This document shows positions 47,858-58,899 of a stretch of 64,000 nucleotides of DNA, one piece after another. Source of the stretch: Nilaparvata lugens (taxonomy: Eukaryota > Arthropoda > Insecta > Hemiptera > Delphacidae). The translations under genes and the position numbers were made by a program. Position 1 is the stretch's first letter; every line of letters begins with the position of its first letter. The DNA is taken from positions 61,817,800 through 61,881,799 of the forward strand of contig NC_052508.1 of assembly GCF_014356525.2 (NCBI RefSeq), read 5' to 3'. Below the pieces are notes generated by a model. That model made no database searches and was not told the origin of the DNA. It worked only from the letters and a program-made list of their open reading frames with translations.

Positions 47858-48080
47858 CTAGCAGGTAACCCGTGCTCCGTGAGGGTCCATTTTGAAACTT
47901 GACTCAATGAAATCTTGAAGAATTGAAAATAGGCATATAACCATCCTCTGGTAATTAAGAATCTACATGCGAAATTTCAAGTTAATTAGTCCAATAGTTC
48001 AGACGTGATGACATGCGTCAAACGTAATTTTCTCATCCCGTACGTGTATTAGCCAGTTCTTTCCTTTATTATAGTATAGA
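47858..48080 (-). mobile_element. Non-autonomous Helitron, 223 bp
   Basis: On minus the element starts TCTATACTATAATAAAGG (48080) and ends CACGGGTTACCTGCTAG (47858). It has a 5' TC, a 3' CTRR (CTAG), and flanking A (before TC) and T (after CTAG), the Helitron insertion rule. A short CACGGAGCACGGG stem precedes the 3' end. Related 3' ends occur at 3435 and 58839. No Rep/helicase ORF. Confidence 0.75.
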
Positions 48081-49470
48081 TTAGATGAGATAGATTTCTT
48101 TACATTGAAGATTACAATATTTAGAATGCTGTCCTTTATTCTATAGTTCAGTATATCTTCAGTTGAACTACACAATAATTTTTCGATATTACCCACATAT
48201 TAATCCATGACTAAACTCTATTTGACGATAAAAATGAAGAGCAATATGATAAAGTTGATAATACATGATATTGGGATACATCTAGATAGATCGCAGAGTT
48301 TTCAACTTCATTATAAATGTTTCAAATTTATTAGGAATTTAGATATATTTTCAGAGATTGGATAAATGGAGTGGTTCTTGATTATTTCATACAATTCATT
48401 AAACTTGTAACGGCAAGAAATGTACAAAAGTTTGAATGAAGGAATTTAATAAAAGAGGGAGACAAAGGGTAAGCTCATAAAAATGGATGGTTCAAATATA
48501 GACGAAATTAGGTGGAGAGAACCAATAAAATTTCTTCTCAAGTTGACTTCCACAACTAGATACCAGATGAATACAATAGTTATGTCATATTTTATGTTGG
48601 TATTGGTTCAATTTTTTCCCAATTTTAAGCACTCCATATGTCCTTATTTTAATATTATACAACCACTCAATCTCAATTACCTTCATATAGTTTCATTGTA
48701 GCTTTCTATTTCATACAGTTTCAGCCCCTTCTATCAATTTATTCAAATCCTGTTTATTTCTTCATTTATAGAGAAAATAACGAACTTCATGGGAACCATT
48801 GAATTATCACCTCTTCGCTTGCTCACTATTCTCTTCTCTTCTCATCGTATTTGTATACCTTTCTTTATTATTATTTTCTTCATTAACATTAATTTGATTA
48901 TTAATTATTTTGTATTTGCTATTGTATGTATTTTCAGTCTTATCATCATCATTATTATTACTTTCACTTTTCTGTAGTTATAAGCTTATATTGTATATAC
49001 TGTATATTTTTCCTCCGCTAATGAAGTTTTGTTTCAATGGGCTTAAGCCCCAACAATTTTCATTAATAAATTTAGAAGTATTTTTTTATTTGAAAATGAT
49101 GTTTGTATGTTCTAATTGTAAATAATTGAGTGTGCTAATGAAGTGACACATAACCTAGCTACATTTCGACTGTTGTATAAATTATAATTGGAAACCGTTT
49201 TGGGCGGAAGTCTGTGGTACTTTTCTGTAAGTTGTATTATATTCTTAATGATTAAGTATTATCAAATAAACGAATAATATATAAATAAGCTCCATAATAT
49301 ACTATTCGTATATGTAGATATAGAGTAGCCTATCATTGATGTAGTAGCCTATAAAGTGAATCTTGTTCATACCAAAAGTGCAGTAAAGAGTTCATTGTTT
49401 AGGTACCGTGCAGCAGATAATAATTAGAATAATAATGATAAAAGAGAGACACTATGTGTGAGGGAGAGCA
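48081..49470. other. Intron DNA, unassigned
   Basis: AT-rich with several short hydrophobic frames (48789-49125) that look like chance ORFs in T-rich sequence. No splice-bounded exon was found. Confidence 0.4.
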
Positions 49471-49475
49471 AGAAA

Positions 49476-49565
49476 GATTAGCTTTTTATTCTGTATGTTA
49501 AAATATATACTGGCTTATTAATTTAACTAATTTACAATCAATAGAGAGGGAGAGAGAGAAAGAGA
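49476..49565 (-). repeat. LINE 3' end, family b
   Basis: Shares ATATATACTGGCTTAT and the following TTACAATC with 35150-35200 and sits beside GAGAGA on both sides. Confidence 0.55.
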
Positions 49566-49569
49566 GACG

Positions 49570-50640
49570 GCGAATGAGTAACAGAAAACCCGAGCCGGTA
49601 GTATTTCGCTTTCTACAACACTTCATTCATGATTCACTTGCATGCATTATATCTATCTACCAACAGGTATTTGTTATATTCTTTGCTGGAATACCACAGT
49701 GAGATTCACTGCAAACGGTCAGCACTCCTCACAGATAACAGCGATGCTTCCATGCATCTATCCGCTGCCAGTGGTAACTGCTAACAGCGCCTGGGGCTGG
49801 GGAATTCCGGAACCTGTCATGCTGGTTCCTAACTTCTATCTCCTAACCTAACTTCAACTCACCACATTTCTGCAGTCTTATCAGTCAGACTGTTTTTAAT
49901 TCCTGTCTGTTAGGGCTGATCTCCGGTTGGTTATCCAAAATCGTCGATTTTTCTTCAATGCGAGTAAGTTTTAAAATATTTTTTCTTAACAATTATTTAC
50001 TAATTTTAGTTGTAGCACACGGTAACTTACCGTAAAGATTTAATACTGAGAACTAGGACTGTAAGTTAGCCCTAATAATGACAATATTATTAAGTTGAGT
50101 ACCATACCCAGTAGCCTGGCTGGCTCATGTCTGGTGTTAGAGTTTTCAGGTCTTACTGATAAATTTCAGGGACTCTAACATGACTTAACGACTTTTGAAT
50201 TTGTTTCTATTCGAGAGGAATAGACTAGAGGAGATAGTCTTTGGACGCAGACTGAAATTCTTGCGGGGGGATTTAAAATTAAACTGTGGAAGGGACAAAA
50301 AAGGTCAGCAGTTTTGACAAAAAAATATTATATTTCGTAACGGGAGGGGGGTTACCGGTAGAAGCCGAACTTCTCCTAAACCTTGGGGGGTGTCTATGAG
50401 CTTTGGGGGGAATAGACTCCTGTCTATTCACATACAACTCACATTAATAATTAAGATTGAGACTTTTAATTTAGTTTAATAATCAAATATAAGTTGACAA
50501 CCCAACGGCGGGTTGTTAACACTAACAATACAGAGCGGTTGACACTAACAATACTGCTAAATTGATAGCATTGCATGCATTGCATAGCTCATAGAATTTA
50601 TACCTTCCTTGGACTTTCCACTTCTTCCAACACAGTCTAA
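49570..50640. other. Less AT-rich unassigned segment
   Basis: Around 49640-49930 base composition is more balanced. ATGCGA|GTAAGT at about 49969-49978 looks like an ATG exon with a strong + strand donor, and ATCAGTCAGA upstream resembles an initiator. G-rich words (GGGGGG) recur at 50265-50410. None is strong enough to call a gene. Confidence 0.3.
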
Positions 50641-50651
50641 CCAGTTAAATG

Positions 50652-50750
50652 CCCGGTCACACAGAGAGCGACCTGTGATCCTATATGTATGCCTATCTAT
50701 ATCCTCCTAATGAATTCTGATCGCAGATCGTTATCTGTGTGTCCGGGCCC
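50652..50750. repeat. Imperfect inverted repeat before tandem array
   Basis: GCCCGGTCACACAGAGAGCG at 50652 faces TCTGTGTGTCCGGGCCC ending at about 50751. It could be a small MITE whose right part seeded the following array. Confidence 0.6.
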
Positions 50751-51675
50751 TATCTTTCAAAATGGTAAAAAATAAATATTTCTTTCACAATGGTGTAATT
50801 CTTAAGCAGGGCCATCCAACTAGAGACGACTGTGTCCGAGCCCTATCTTTCAAAATGGTAAAAAATAAATATTTCTTTCACAATGGTGTAATTCTTCTTA
50901 GGCAGGGCCATCCAACTAGAGATGACTGTGTCCGAGCCCTATCTTTCAAAATGGTAAAAAATAAATATTTCTTTCACAATAGTGTAATTCTTCTTAGGCA
51001 GGGCCATCCAACTAGAGACGACTGTGTCCGAGCCCTATCTTTCAAAATGGTAAAAAATAAATATTTCTTTCACAATGGTGTAATTCTTCTTAGGCAGGGC
51101 CATCCAACTAGAGACGACTGTGTCCGAGCCCTATCTTTCAAAATGGTAAAAAATAATATTTCTTTCACAATGGTGTAATTCTTCTTAGGCAGGGCCATCC
51201 AACTAGAGACGACTGTGTCCGGGCCCTATCTTTCAAAATGGTAAAAAATAAATATTTCTTTCACAATGGTGTAATTCTTCTTAGGCAGGGCCATCCAACT
51301 AGAGACGACTGTGTCCGGGCCCTATCTTTCAAAATGGTAAAAAATAAATATTCTTTCACAATGGTGTAATTCTTCTTAGGCAGGGCCATCCAACTAGAGA
51401 CGACTGTGTCCGGGCCCTATCTTTCAAAATGGTAAAAAATAATATTTCTTTCACAATGGTGTAATTCTTCTTAGCAGGGCCATCCAACTAGAGACGACTG
51501 TGTCCGGGCCCTATCTTTCAAAATGGTAAAAAATAAATATTTCTTTCACAATGGTGTAATTCTTCTTAGGCAGGGCCATCCAACTAGAGACGACTGTGTC
51601 CGGGCCCTATCTTTCAAAATGGTAAAAAATAAATATTTCTTTCACAATGGTGTAATTCTTCTTAGGCAGGGCCAT
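50745..51675. repeat. Tandem array, ten units of about 96 bp
   Basis: Ten copies, with the ATG of AAAATGGTAAAAAATA at 50762, 50855, 50951, 51047, 51143, 51238, 51334, 51429, 51523 and 51619. Spacings are 93-96 bases. The unit contains TATTTCTTTCACAATGGTGT and GGGCCATCCAACTAGAGACG. Copies 1-4 end GTCCGAGCCC, later ones GTCCGGGCCC. As 96 is a multiple of three, the array reads as a 32-residue repeat (MVKNKYFFHNGVILLRQGHP...), but indels close it. I regard it as a minisatellite. Confidence 0.95.
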
Positions 51676-52046
51676 TCCATTCGTCAGGTTATTTATGACT
51701 ATAACAACCTTCACCCTCGTAACATAGATTGTAAGAGTGACAGCTTTTGATATGTTCACCACCCCCACCCCCCCAAAAGCCAGTTCACAGCAGAGCTGAG
51801 AAATTGAATTTTCTGTTTTAAACATTTATTCCCTCTATAATTTCCCATTGACTGGACTAATAAGCCTCAATAGTAGATACACATACTGGATACAAGAAGA
51901 AGTGGAACGAAAAAACCAGTTACTATACAACAACAGCGGCCGGCCGCAGCTTGAGCAGGTCAGTAATTGACTACCAATAATTGCGTATATTGAATCTATT
52001 GATAGAACGGATTTTCCGTTCAGTACTCCTCTACAGCTTGGAATTT
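51676..52046. other. Intron DNA, unassigned
   Basis: Contains a C-run (CACCCCCACCCCCCC, about 51760) and otherwise ordinary sequence. Confidence 0.4.
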
Positions 52047-52804
52047 TTATAAATAAATACCGTGCAAGAAGAAAAATAAGACGGAAGATGGATAAGAAGA
52101 AAGAAAAGAGGAAGGCAGAAGAAGAACTATAGAGGAAGGAGATTGATGACGAATTTTCCATCATCAGAAGATTAATAATAAGAAAGAAGAGAGAAAGACA
52201 GAACAAGAACTATAGAGGAAGGAGATTGATGACGAATTTTCCATCATCAGCCATACAAAATATTCCTATTACTTGGAAGATAATATGATATCAAATCGAT
52301 GGTTTCAATCATTCTAATAATTGAAGAATTATTTATCATAATTATGATTAATGAAAATCCTTTAATTAAATGCTGTTAATCACCCCGAAGACTTCTGCTA
52401 CTGCAAATATTGATAACAGGGTTAACAGCTAGATGGAAATTCGATGAGCGCTACTATCCAAAAATTATATGCCAGCCCGGGAATTGAACCCGACACCTTC
52501 TAATTTCTAGTCAGGAATGTTTACCCTTACACCAAAGCAGAAGTCTTCGGGGTGATTTACAGTATTTAATTAGGATTTTCGTTTAATGATAATTATGATA
52601 AAAATAGTTCCTCAATTATTGGAATGCTTGAAACCATCGATTCGATATCATCTTATCATCCAAGTAATAGGAATATTTTGTATGGCTGATGATGGAAATT
52701 CGTCATCAATCTCCTTCCTCTATAGTTCTTCTTCTGTCTTTCTCTTTTTTTTCTTCTTATCCATCATCCGTCTTATTTTTCTTCTTGTACGGTATTTATT
52801 TATA
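52047..52804. mobile_element. 760-bp palindrome with SINE-like centre
   Basis: Left arm 52047-52399 and right arm 52536-52804 are reverse complements with few mismatches. Shared blocks are ATAAATAAATACCGT, CAAGAAGAAAAATAAGACGG, GATTGATGACGAATTT and CCATACAAAATATTCC. The innermost 22 bases (52378-52399 and 52536-52557) pair perfectly. The left arm has an extra tandem copy of about 75 bases (52177-52250). The loop holds a tRNA-like sequence (next entry). Confidence 0.9.
52400..52535 (-). repeat. tRNA-derived SINE-like segment in palindrome loop
   Basis: On minus: TTTGGTGTAAGGGTAAACA (A-box-like), then TAGAAGGTGTCGGGTTCAATTC (B-box GGTTCAATTCC), and CCCGGGCTGGCA. No intact acceptor stem, so a SINE head and not a tRNA gene. 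A related copy is at 58195-58350. Confidence 0.55.
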
Positions 52805-52809
52805 CTTAT

Positions 52810-53840
52810 TTATAATTATTTATACTTTGAACTGTCAGCATCTCATGCATTTGGGAAGCATGAGAATTAATTGGAAAAATGTTAGTTTCAGACATGTTTC
52901 CTCACAACGCGTTTCAAGGGAACTCGGTTTGCACTACTAATTCTCTTGTATCGGTTTCACTGAAACCAAATTTCACGTATCATGAAACGCGTTTCTCCGG
53001 GTGCAACATGTCTTCAGTTTTGATAGTTGTTGGTGGTGTAAGAGGAAAGAAGCTGTACACGTTTAGTTCCCATGCATTTATGACGTGCATGAGAGGATTC
53101 ATTAAATTGACTTCATCACAGGGTCATAAGTCATCAAGATTTATTAACGAAAAATAATTTGAATGTTATCAGAACTAAAAGAGAGTGAGAGTGAGGGAGC
53201 GAGAGAAAAATAACAGATTCCGAGAATGTTATTAGAACTAAAAGAGAGTGAGAGTGAAGGAGAGAGAGAAATAAGAAAGACCGAGAAAGAGTAAGAAGAA
53301 ATTTAACGGAGGAAACGAGGCAAAAATTCTCTTGAATCGATATTGGTGAGAAAGACAATACTGTAGGTCAGTATCAATAATTTATTGTGAATAATGTTAG
53401 GTGACCAGTGCTTCGCTACATTACTAATAAATCCTATCGAGGGGATGAAATTCAGTCTATTTATCTAGTTTCAGGACGTTTCAGCGAACAAATAAGGTAA
53501 GAAGTAATGTATTGTAGCACTAGAAAGACTTTATTCAATTTTGATAATAGAAAATGTAGAGGTATCTTTGAAGTAGAAACATGTATTCAAACTCTTGTGA
53601 TGCAAGAGTGACGGTTGTTTCTTTTTAAAAGACATTTTCATAGACTAGGTAACTGAAGAAACATTGTCTACTTTCATTGCCCGTTTTGAAGATTTTACTA
53701 CTGACTATATCAACAGCATTATACTATAATAGAATTTATTGGAGGTTCATATAGAAGCTAGATTATTCCACAAGATAAAACATGTTGATGAAATATAAAT
53801 TTATTATTGAAAAGGGTTCTTGAAGTGATGTATTTCAAAT
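52810..53840. other. Intron DNA, unassigned
   Basis: A duplicated phrase AACTAAAAGAGAGTGAGAGTG occurs at 53174 and 53236, 62 bases apart, in a purine-rich stretch. Fragment GTGACCAGTGCTTCGCTAC at 53401 resembles a transposon end. The 92-codon frame at 52879 shows no known features. Confidence 0.4.
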
Positions 53841-53842
53841 GA

Positions 53843-54211
53843 ATGCAAAAGCATTTAATTAGAGCCGCTCTAAAACGGCCTAGACTGTATCCAAGCAGGA
53901 ATTTGTTTGTTGAATTTGGGGTTCCAACGCTACGACAGGTCTTTGTATGGAAAATTATTACACATGCCAATAGAAATAAGCAGCATCTTACTTTGAATAC
54001 ACATTTACACAACCTTCGTCCGTCTGTACTCAATCCTTATACTCGAAACTTTACAAGATTAACTATAAATACACATCAATTCACATACTTCATGGAATAC
54101 TTTGCTAATATAGTCCCATTTCACTTTATAAACAATAGAATAACAAAAAAACTAAGTAGTGAAATAGAAGAGTGGGTAAAATCAAGAGTTTATTTTAAGA
54201 TAAGTGTATGA
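53843..54211 (+). pseudogene. LINE ORF2 C-terminal fragment
   Basis: 122-codon frame ending TGA 54209-54211. LIRAALKRPRLYPSRNLFVE, FGVPTLRQVFVWKI and HANRNKQHL resemble the region after the RT thumb in CR1/Jockey-type elements, where the chain ends shortly after FKKELKEWL-like sequence (here LSSEIEEWVKSRVYF). No RT core lies upstream, so it is a short 5'-truncated copy. Confidence 0.65.
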
Positions 54212-54273
54212 AATGATAATTTTGTAATAACTGTAAGATCATAGTGTATAATACGTCTGTTATAGTACGTTTT

Positions 54274-54455
54274 TACTTTCCTTGCCCTATTACCATAGGT
54301 AAGGAAAGTATTGCTTTCCAAAAAAATTAAGGTACCCTAATTTCAAGTTTTCTATACGTTTCAAGGTCCCCTGAGTCCAAAAACATGATTTTTGGGTGTT
54401 GGTCTGTGTGTGTGTGTGTGTGGTGTGTGTGTGTGTGTGTGTGTGGTGTGTGTGT

Positions 54456-54507
<52 letters not shown>

Positions 54508-55374
54508 TATGTGTGTATGTCTGTGAACACGATAACTCCATTACTAATTAACTGATTGACTTGAAATTTCAAACTTAAGGTCCTTATACCATGAGGATCC
54601 GACAATAAGAAATTCAATAAAATTGAATTCAAAATGGCGGAAAAATGGCGGATAATTACTAAAAAACCATGTTTTTCACGGTTTTCTCGAAAACGGGTCT
54701 AACGATTCTCTTCAAATTCATACCATGGATAACTATTTATAAGCCCTATCAACTGAAATGAGTCTCATTTCTAGGAAAATTTCAGGAGCTCCGTAATATC
54801 CTTGAGAAAAATGGCGGATAATGACTAAAAAGCCGTGCTATTCTTGGTATTCTCGAAAACGGCTTTAACGATTTTCTTCAAATTTATACCATGGATAGCT
54901 ATTTATAAGCCCTATCAACTGACACGAGTCTCATTTCTGGGAAAATTGCAGGAGTTCCGTAATATTCTTGAGAAAAATGGCGGATAATTACTAAAAAACC
55001 ATGTTTTTCACGATTTTCTCAAAAATAACTTGACCGATTCTTTTCAAATTCATACCCTGTATAGTTATTTATCAGCTCTATCAACTGGCATGAGTCTCGT
55101 TCCTGGGAAACTAATAGGGGGTCCACCCCATCCTTGAGAAATGGACTCAGTAACCTCCTTCTCGTGCATGAAGTAGGTAGGTAGCGCAGTTCATAAAAAG
55201 AACACATAGTCGAGACCATAAATGATGACTAAAAAAATCATCGAATTTCACAGTTTACACAAAGGAAAAAGTACTCTGAAAACAATTATATATATAAGCT
55301 ACACAGATACACAAGTCTGATCGTAGCTTCAAATATGAGCAAGGAAAGTTGTGTGAGTGTACCACACCAGATTT
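54274..55374 (-). repeat. AATCTGGTGTGG repeat, copy C
   Basis: Reverse-oriented copy of the family at 26619 and 31735, from AATCTGGTGTGGTACACTCA (55374) to CAAGGAAAGTA (54274). It has about three 165-bp internal units and a (TG)n block. Confidence 0.9.
54403..54512. repeat. (TG)n microsatellite
   Basis: TG repeats with GGTG and TATG interruptions, in the same place within the element as in copies A and B. Confidence 0.97.
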
Positions 55375-55765
55375 TTCTTGATTCTCTACTATGGATATTA
55401 TAGTATATATCCACTTTTAGTCTTAATTAATGTTATAATATTTGTAATTTTCAATCGCACTCACTGCTGGCGAACAAGTTCCACTTATGCCGGTAGTGCC
55501 TTTTATATAAATTTACTTATTTATAATATTACTTATAGTATCTATCATGTTTTTAATGTAAGTACTGATTGTAAAATGTTATGGCAAATAAATAAATTTC
55601 AAATTTCAAATTTTAATAAAGAATTAAATATTATTATAATTTACATAATAATTATATTTAGAGACTTTTTAAAACTCAGAACATAATATTCAGTTATTTC
55701 ACATGCAATTCATGCTTCAACAAAGGTTTAAACTGTGTGAGTGGTTCACTAAAGTATCACGTTTT

Positions 55766-55767
<2 letters not shown>

Positions 55768-55815
<48 letters not shown>
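55768..55815. repeat. (CT)n microsatellite
   Basis: Pure CT for about 40 bases, then TTCTCTCTCTC. Confidence 0.95.
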
Positions 55816-55817
<2 letters not shown>

Positions 55818-55819
55818 AA

Positions 55820-56088
55820 AGAAGAATGTGAATATCATGTTTAAGTTTTATTGGAATTTTGAAGGATGATGAAAATGAGAGCTACATGGTTTCACAGTTT
55901 TAGGTGAGTTGACAAACCATCAGAAAGTTAGTTATTCTGAAGCTATTAGAACTTTCAATATTTATGACTGGTTTAGAAGATTAAAGGTAGACGTTTTATG
56001 GCTACTGGAAGTAAATAATATTCACTGACTGAACTAAATAAATCACTATACGCCTCGTAATAAGTGACATAGATTAATTAACTACATA
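55820..56088. other. Intron DNA, unassigned
   Basis: No feature recognised. The same holds for 55375-55767, which is AT-rich with chance frames only. Confidence 0.4.
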
Positions 56089-56091
56089 AAT

Positions 56092-56279
56092 GTCCTTCTC
56101 AGCTGAGCTTTGAGTTTTTCGGATGATTCCCACATGAGAAGTGCAGGCGTGATTCAATGAGATGTTCAAACCGTCCATGCCTATTCGGTGGGATTCTGCG
56201 GGATTCGAACCCGCGACCAGCGTAGTACTAGCAGACTGAAGGGTGCAACGCCTTAGTCGACTCGGCTATACTGGCCGGC
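56092..56279 (-). mobile_element. tRNA-derived SINE
   Basis: On minus the head starts GCCGGCCAGTATAGCCGAGT (A box TAGCCGAGTCGACTAAGGC), a long variable-arm-like stretch follows, and the B box GGGTTCGAATCCC is at 56199-56211. The body continues CCACCGAATAGGCATGGACG and CTTCTCATGTGGGAATCATC. The 5' and 3' acceptor strands do not pair, so this is not a working tRNA gene. The head looks like class II tRNA (Leu/Ser). Confidence 0.7.
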
Positions 56280-57490
56280 AAATTTATTAAATAAACATCT
56301 TAAAACTTCCATATCGAACGTATGAGGTGTAGCAAGCAATAAAACAATCGGACTTTTGGTTTCGCAGAAGAAGTAAACAAGAGGCTCCAAATGAGAGAAA
56401 CCTACAACAGTGTGGAGTGGCACCCTTTTCTCTCATGTCTGTAGGAAAATTAGTATGGTCGTGGTCTCTATATTTGTTTGCGGACTGTTGTATTGTTTTG
56501 CCGGAAAAATGAATAGTTTAATAATAGATAACAACAAATAACACATGTGGAAAAGCAACATTAAAGTTTATCTCATTAAAAATAAGTATAGGGGAAACAA
56601 AATATTTATCACAATTTTAGAATCACATCAGAGACGGAGATTTGGCGAGTTATGTTGCGGTTGAGGGGGGGAGGATTGCAGATCATTTTGCGTGATGGAG
56701 AAGACTCGATAAACGCTCTCTGGTGACAAAGCACAACTGTCAGTTGTAGATCTGCCACGGTACCTGGAGCATCAAAGTGGAATCGGCATTTTATCGAGTG
56801 ATTGCGCTAATTCACAAAATACTCGTCTCAATTATTTTACAGTTGACTTATATCAAGTTTCATCTACTACGTTCTTATTCTTCGATATTCTTGCATACAT
56901 TATCAGCTCTTTCTCTGGTCTGGTTATTGTAGTTTTTTTTGTTCGACTCTCAAATCAACATGCCTTCCTATGAAAAATGTTTTGCAATGGATCGTTCTCT
57001 ACATGACTGTGAGTAGTATCTATCAATATTTCCTTATAAAAAAATTGAACTCTTTCAAATCATAACTTTTTCATAAAGGGCATATATTATTAGCCTATTA
57101 TACATCTTGTTCGTACTGACTTGGAAACATTATATAAGTTATATTTTATTGTTGTAGCAGACTTCTGTATTATATTTTTCTTTCTGTTTGTTATGATACT
57201 TGAATAATTTTACTTATTCGTGTTTTTTATGCCCGTGGTATTTCTTCTTGCTGCCAGACCTTTGGTTTATGTTTTTCTCAGCTTCGGATAATATCAAGAT
57301 TTTTTATGTTGGTTTCTGTTTTTTTTTTAATTTTTCGGATATATCTTCCATACCTCTCGTTTGTAAATTCAATCCCTTCATGTTCTCTATAATCACTCTC
57401 ATTTATTATTTAGTTTTTGAACGTGCTTTGATCAGGGGAAACTACCCTATTAATAGGAAAAACTGTTTTCGAAAACGTCTATAATCAGTC
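56280..57490. other. Intron DNA, unassigned
   Basis: AT-rich. A slightly more GC-rich patch at about 56640-56800 contains GTTGCGGTTGAGGGGGGGAG. Frames at 57200-57484 are chance T-rich ORFs. Confidence 0.35.
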
Positions 57491-57497
57491 ACTCAGT

Positions 57498-57599
57498 AAT
57501 CTTGAAAATGAATTTCATTTCAAAATTCTCTTTTTTAGAGTTTTTCTTAATCTTGAAAATGAATTTCATTTCAAAATTCTCTTTTTTAGAGTTTTTCTT
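57498..57599. repeat. Perfect 51-bp tandem duplication
   Basis: 57498-57548 and 57549-57599 are identical, beginning AATCTTGAAAATGAATTTCA. No third copy. Confidence 0.95.
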
Positions 57600-58194
57600 A
57601 TTGCTTAACGTGGTTATAGCTATTTCTCACTCGAAATACATATACTTTCAACTAAATTTCTATGCAGGTCGCAAGTCTGTGAAATTAACTATAATAGTAT
57701 GATCTACTTTATACTTTCAGTTGAGCTAACTTATAGCTATGATTTAAATTAAAAGAAATACCGACAGATTCAAATTAATCAGAGATTTGCGAATTCAACG
57801 AATTGAGTTATCAAATTAATCATCCAATGTCGATAAATAATAATTATCAATGTGTTGAAATGAAAACTTTTCAATGAAAAATTTGTCAAGATTCAACAAT
57901 ATTTTTAACTAAATTTTGTTTGATTATCCGAGTAATTGAAAATTTATCGCTGAAATAATTGTAGATTTAGATGGGCTATGACATATTCAAAATAAGGAAA
58001 ATCATACAACTTATCAAATTCCACTTTTATAACAGCTCTTACAAAAAACATCACCTTCTGAATCAATTCAAAACTGGTCATGATTTAATTTCTATTGCAA
58101 GTACAGCGTTTCGGAATAATAGTTATAGTTTGGGCTTTGAATTATCTCTGTTTTCTGAATTGATAATATTGTTGAAAATTACAATTATTAATTG

Positions 58195-58350
58195 TTGCCA
58201 ACCACCGCGAAGACATCTGCTACGTGTACTGTAAATATATTGATAACAGGGAGAGCAGCTAGAAGGAATAAGAGCTACTAGTTCAAACATAAATTATCTA
58301 CCAGTCCGGAAATCGAACCCGACCTCCTTCTGTTTGCCGGATAGGTACCT
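58195..58350 (-). repeat. SINE fragment related to 52400-52535
   Basis: Shares CGAAGACWTCTGCTAC, ATTGATAACAGGG and CCGGAAATCGAACCCGAC with the palindrome centre at 52378-52500. B-box-like GGGTTCGATTTCC on minus. Confidence 0.6.
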
Positions 58351-58501
58351 CATTTTTTGACATCTATATCATGAGATTTTAGTCATCTTTTTTACGTAAC
58401 ATGCTGCACGTAAGTACCCTTTACTGTTGTAAAGTGAATTTCGATATTTATAAAACTGTAGGAGAGGTTTGCTTCTCTTCTGAAACTTTAGGCTCACTTA
58501 C

Positions 58502-58721
58502 CAGCTTTTTGAGTAGCTCATTCTCTTCTCGGAGCTCCTTATTCTTTTTGTTCAGATTTCTCCAAGCGTTCAAGATGAAATTTGTGAACGTTTCTCTCAT
58601 TATTGCCTCCTCCTCCAAAGTTTTATCAAGAGTTGCTCTTTGGGTGTCACCTTCGGCCGATGGGAAAACAACCTGAGGCTCTTCTTCAGCTCCCTTCATC
58701 ATCATTGTTTTTGATTGTTGT
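58502..58721 (-). CDS. Coiled-coil protein, exon 2
   Basis: Minus-strand exon of 220 bases, acceptor GATGTTTACAG and donor GTAAGTGAG. Its first base completes the CG|A codon left by exon 1 and it ends in phase 0. Encodes about 73 residues: QQSKTMMMKGAEEEPQVVFP, DTQRATLDKTLEEEA, then the start of the helix, ILNAWRNLNKKNKELREENE and LLKKL. Strong consensus splice sites and phase match on both sides make this one of the best-supported exons. Confidence 0.87.
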
Positions 58722-58838
58722 CTGTAAACATCAATTATATTCTCTAAAGATTTTACGTAAAATTTACGTGATTTTTCATTTTTGTAGAGAAACTAATGTT
58801 AGAAATAAAGCAATATTCCTAGTTATTATATAATAGAA

Positions 58839-58890
58839 CTAGCAGGTAACCCGTGCTTTGCACCGGGGAAAATTTGCACCTTTGCGGCTT
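58839..58890 (-). repeat. Helitron 3' end fragment
   Basis: On minus: CCCGGTGCAAAGCACGGG (hairpin stem CCCG..CGGG) then TTACCTGCTAG ending at 58839, with T following. Same end as the element at 47858. Its 5' end was not found nearby. Confidence 0.6.
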
Positions 58891-58899
58891 ATTGAAGAC

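Noticed and set aside
49880..49980. First exon of a + strand gene (ATG CGA | GTAAGT)
   Set aside because: Only initiator- and donor-like words; no following exon found, so not called.
50762..51178. 138-residue protein with 32-residue repeats
   Set aside because: Frame is a by-product of a 96-bp period; indels in units 5, 7, 8 and 9 close it and no protein family is evident.
53758..54033. Minus-strand 91-codon ORF
   Set aside because: Shadow of the better-supported LINE fragment on +.
56199..56279. A tRNA gene
   Set aside because: A and B boxes are good but the acceptor stem cannot pair; better read as a SINE head.
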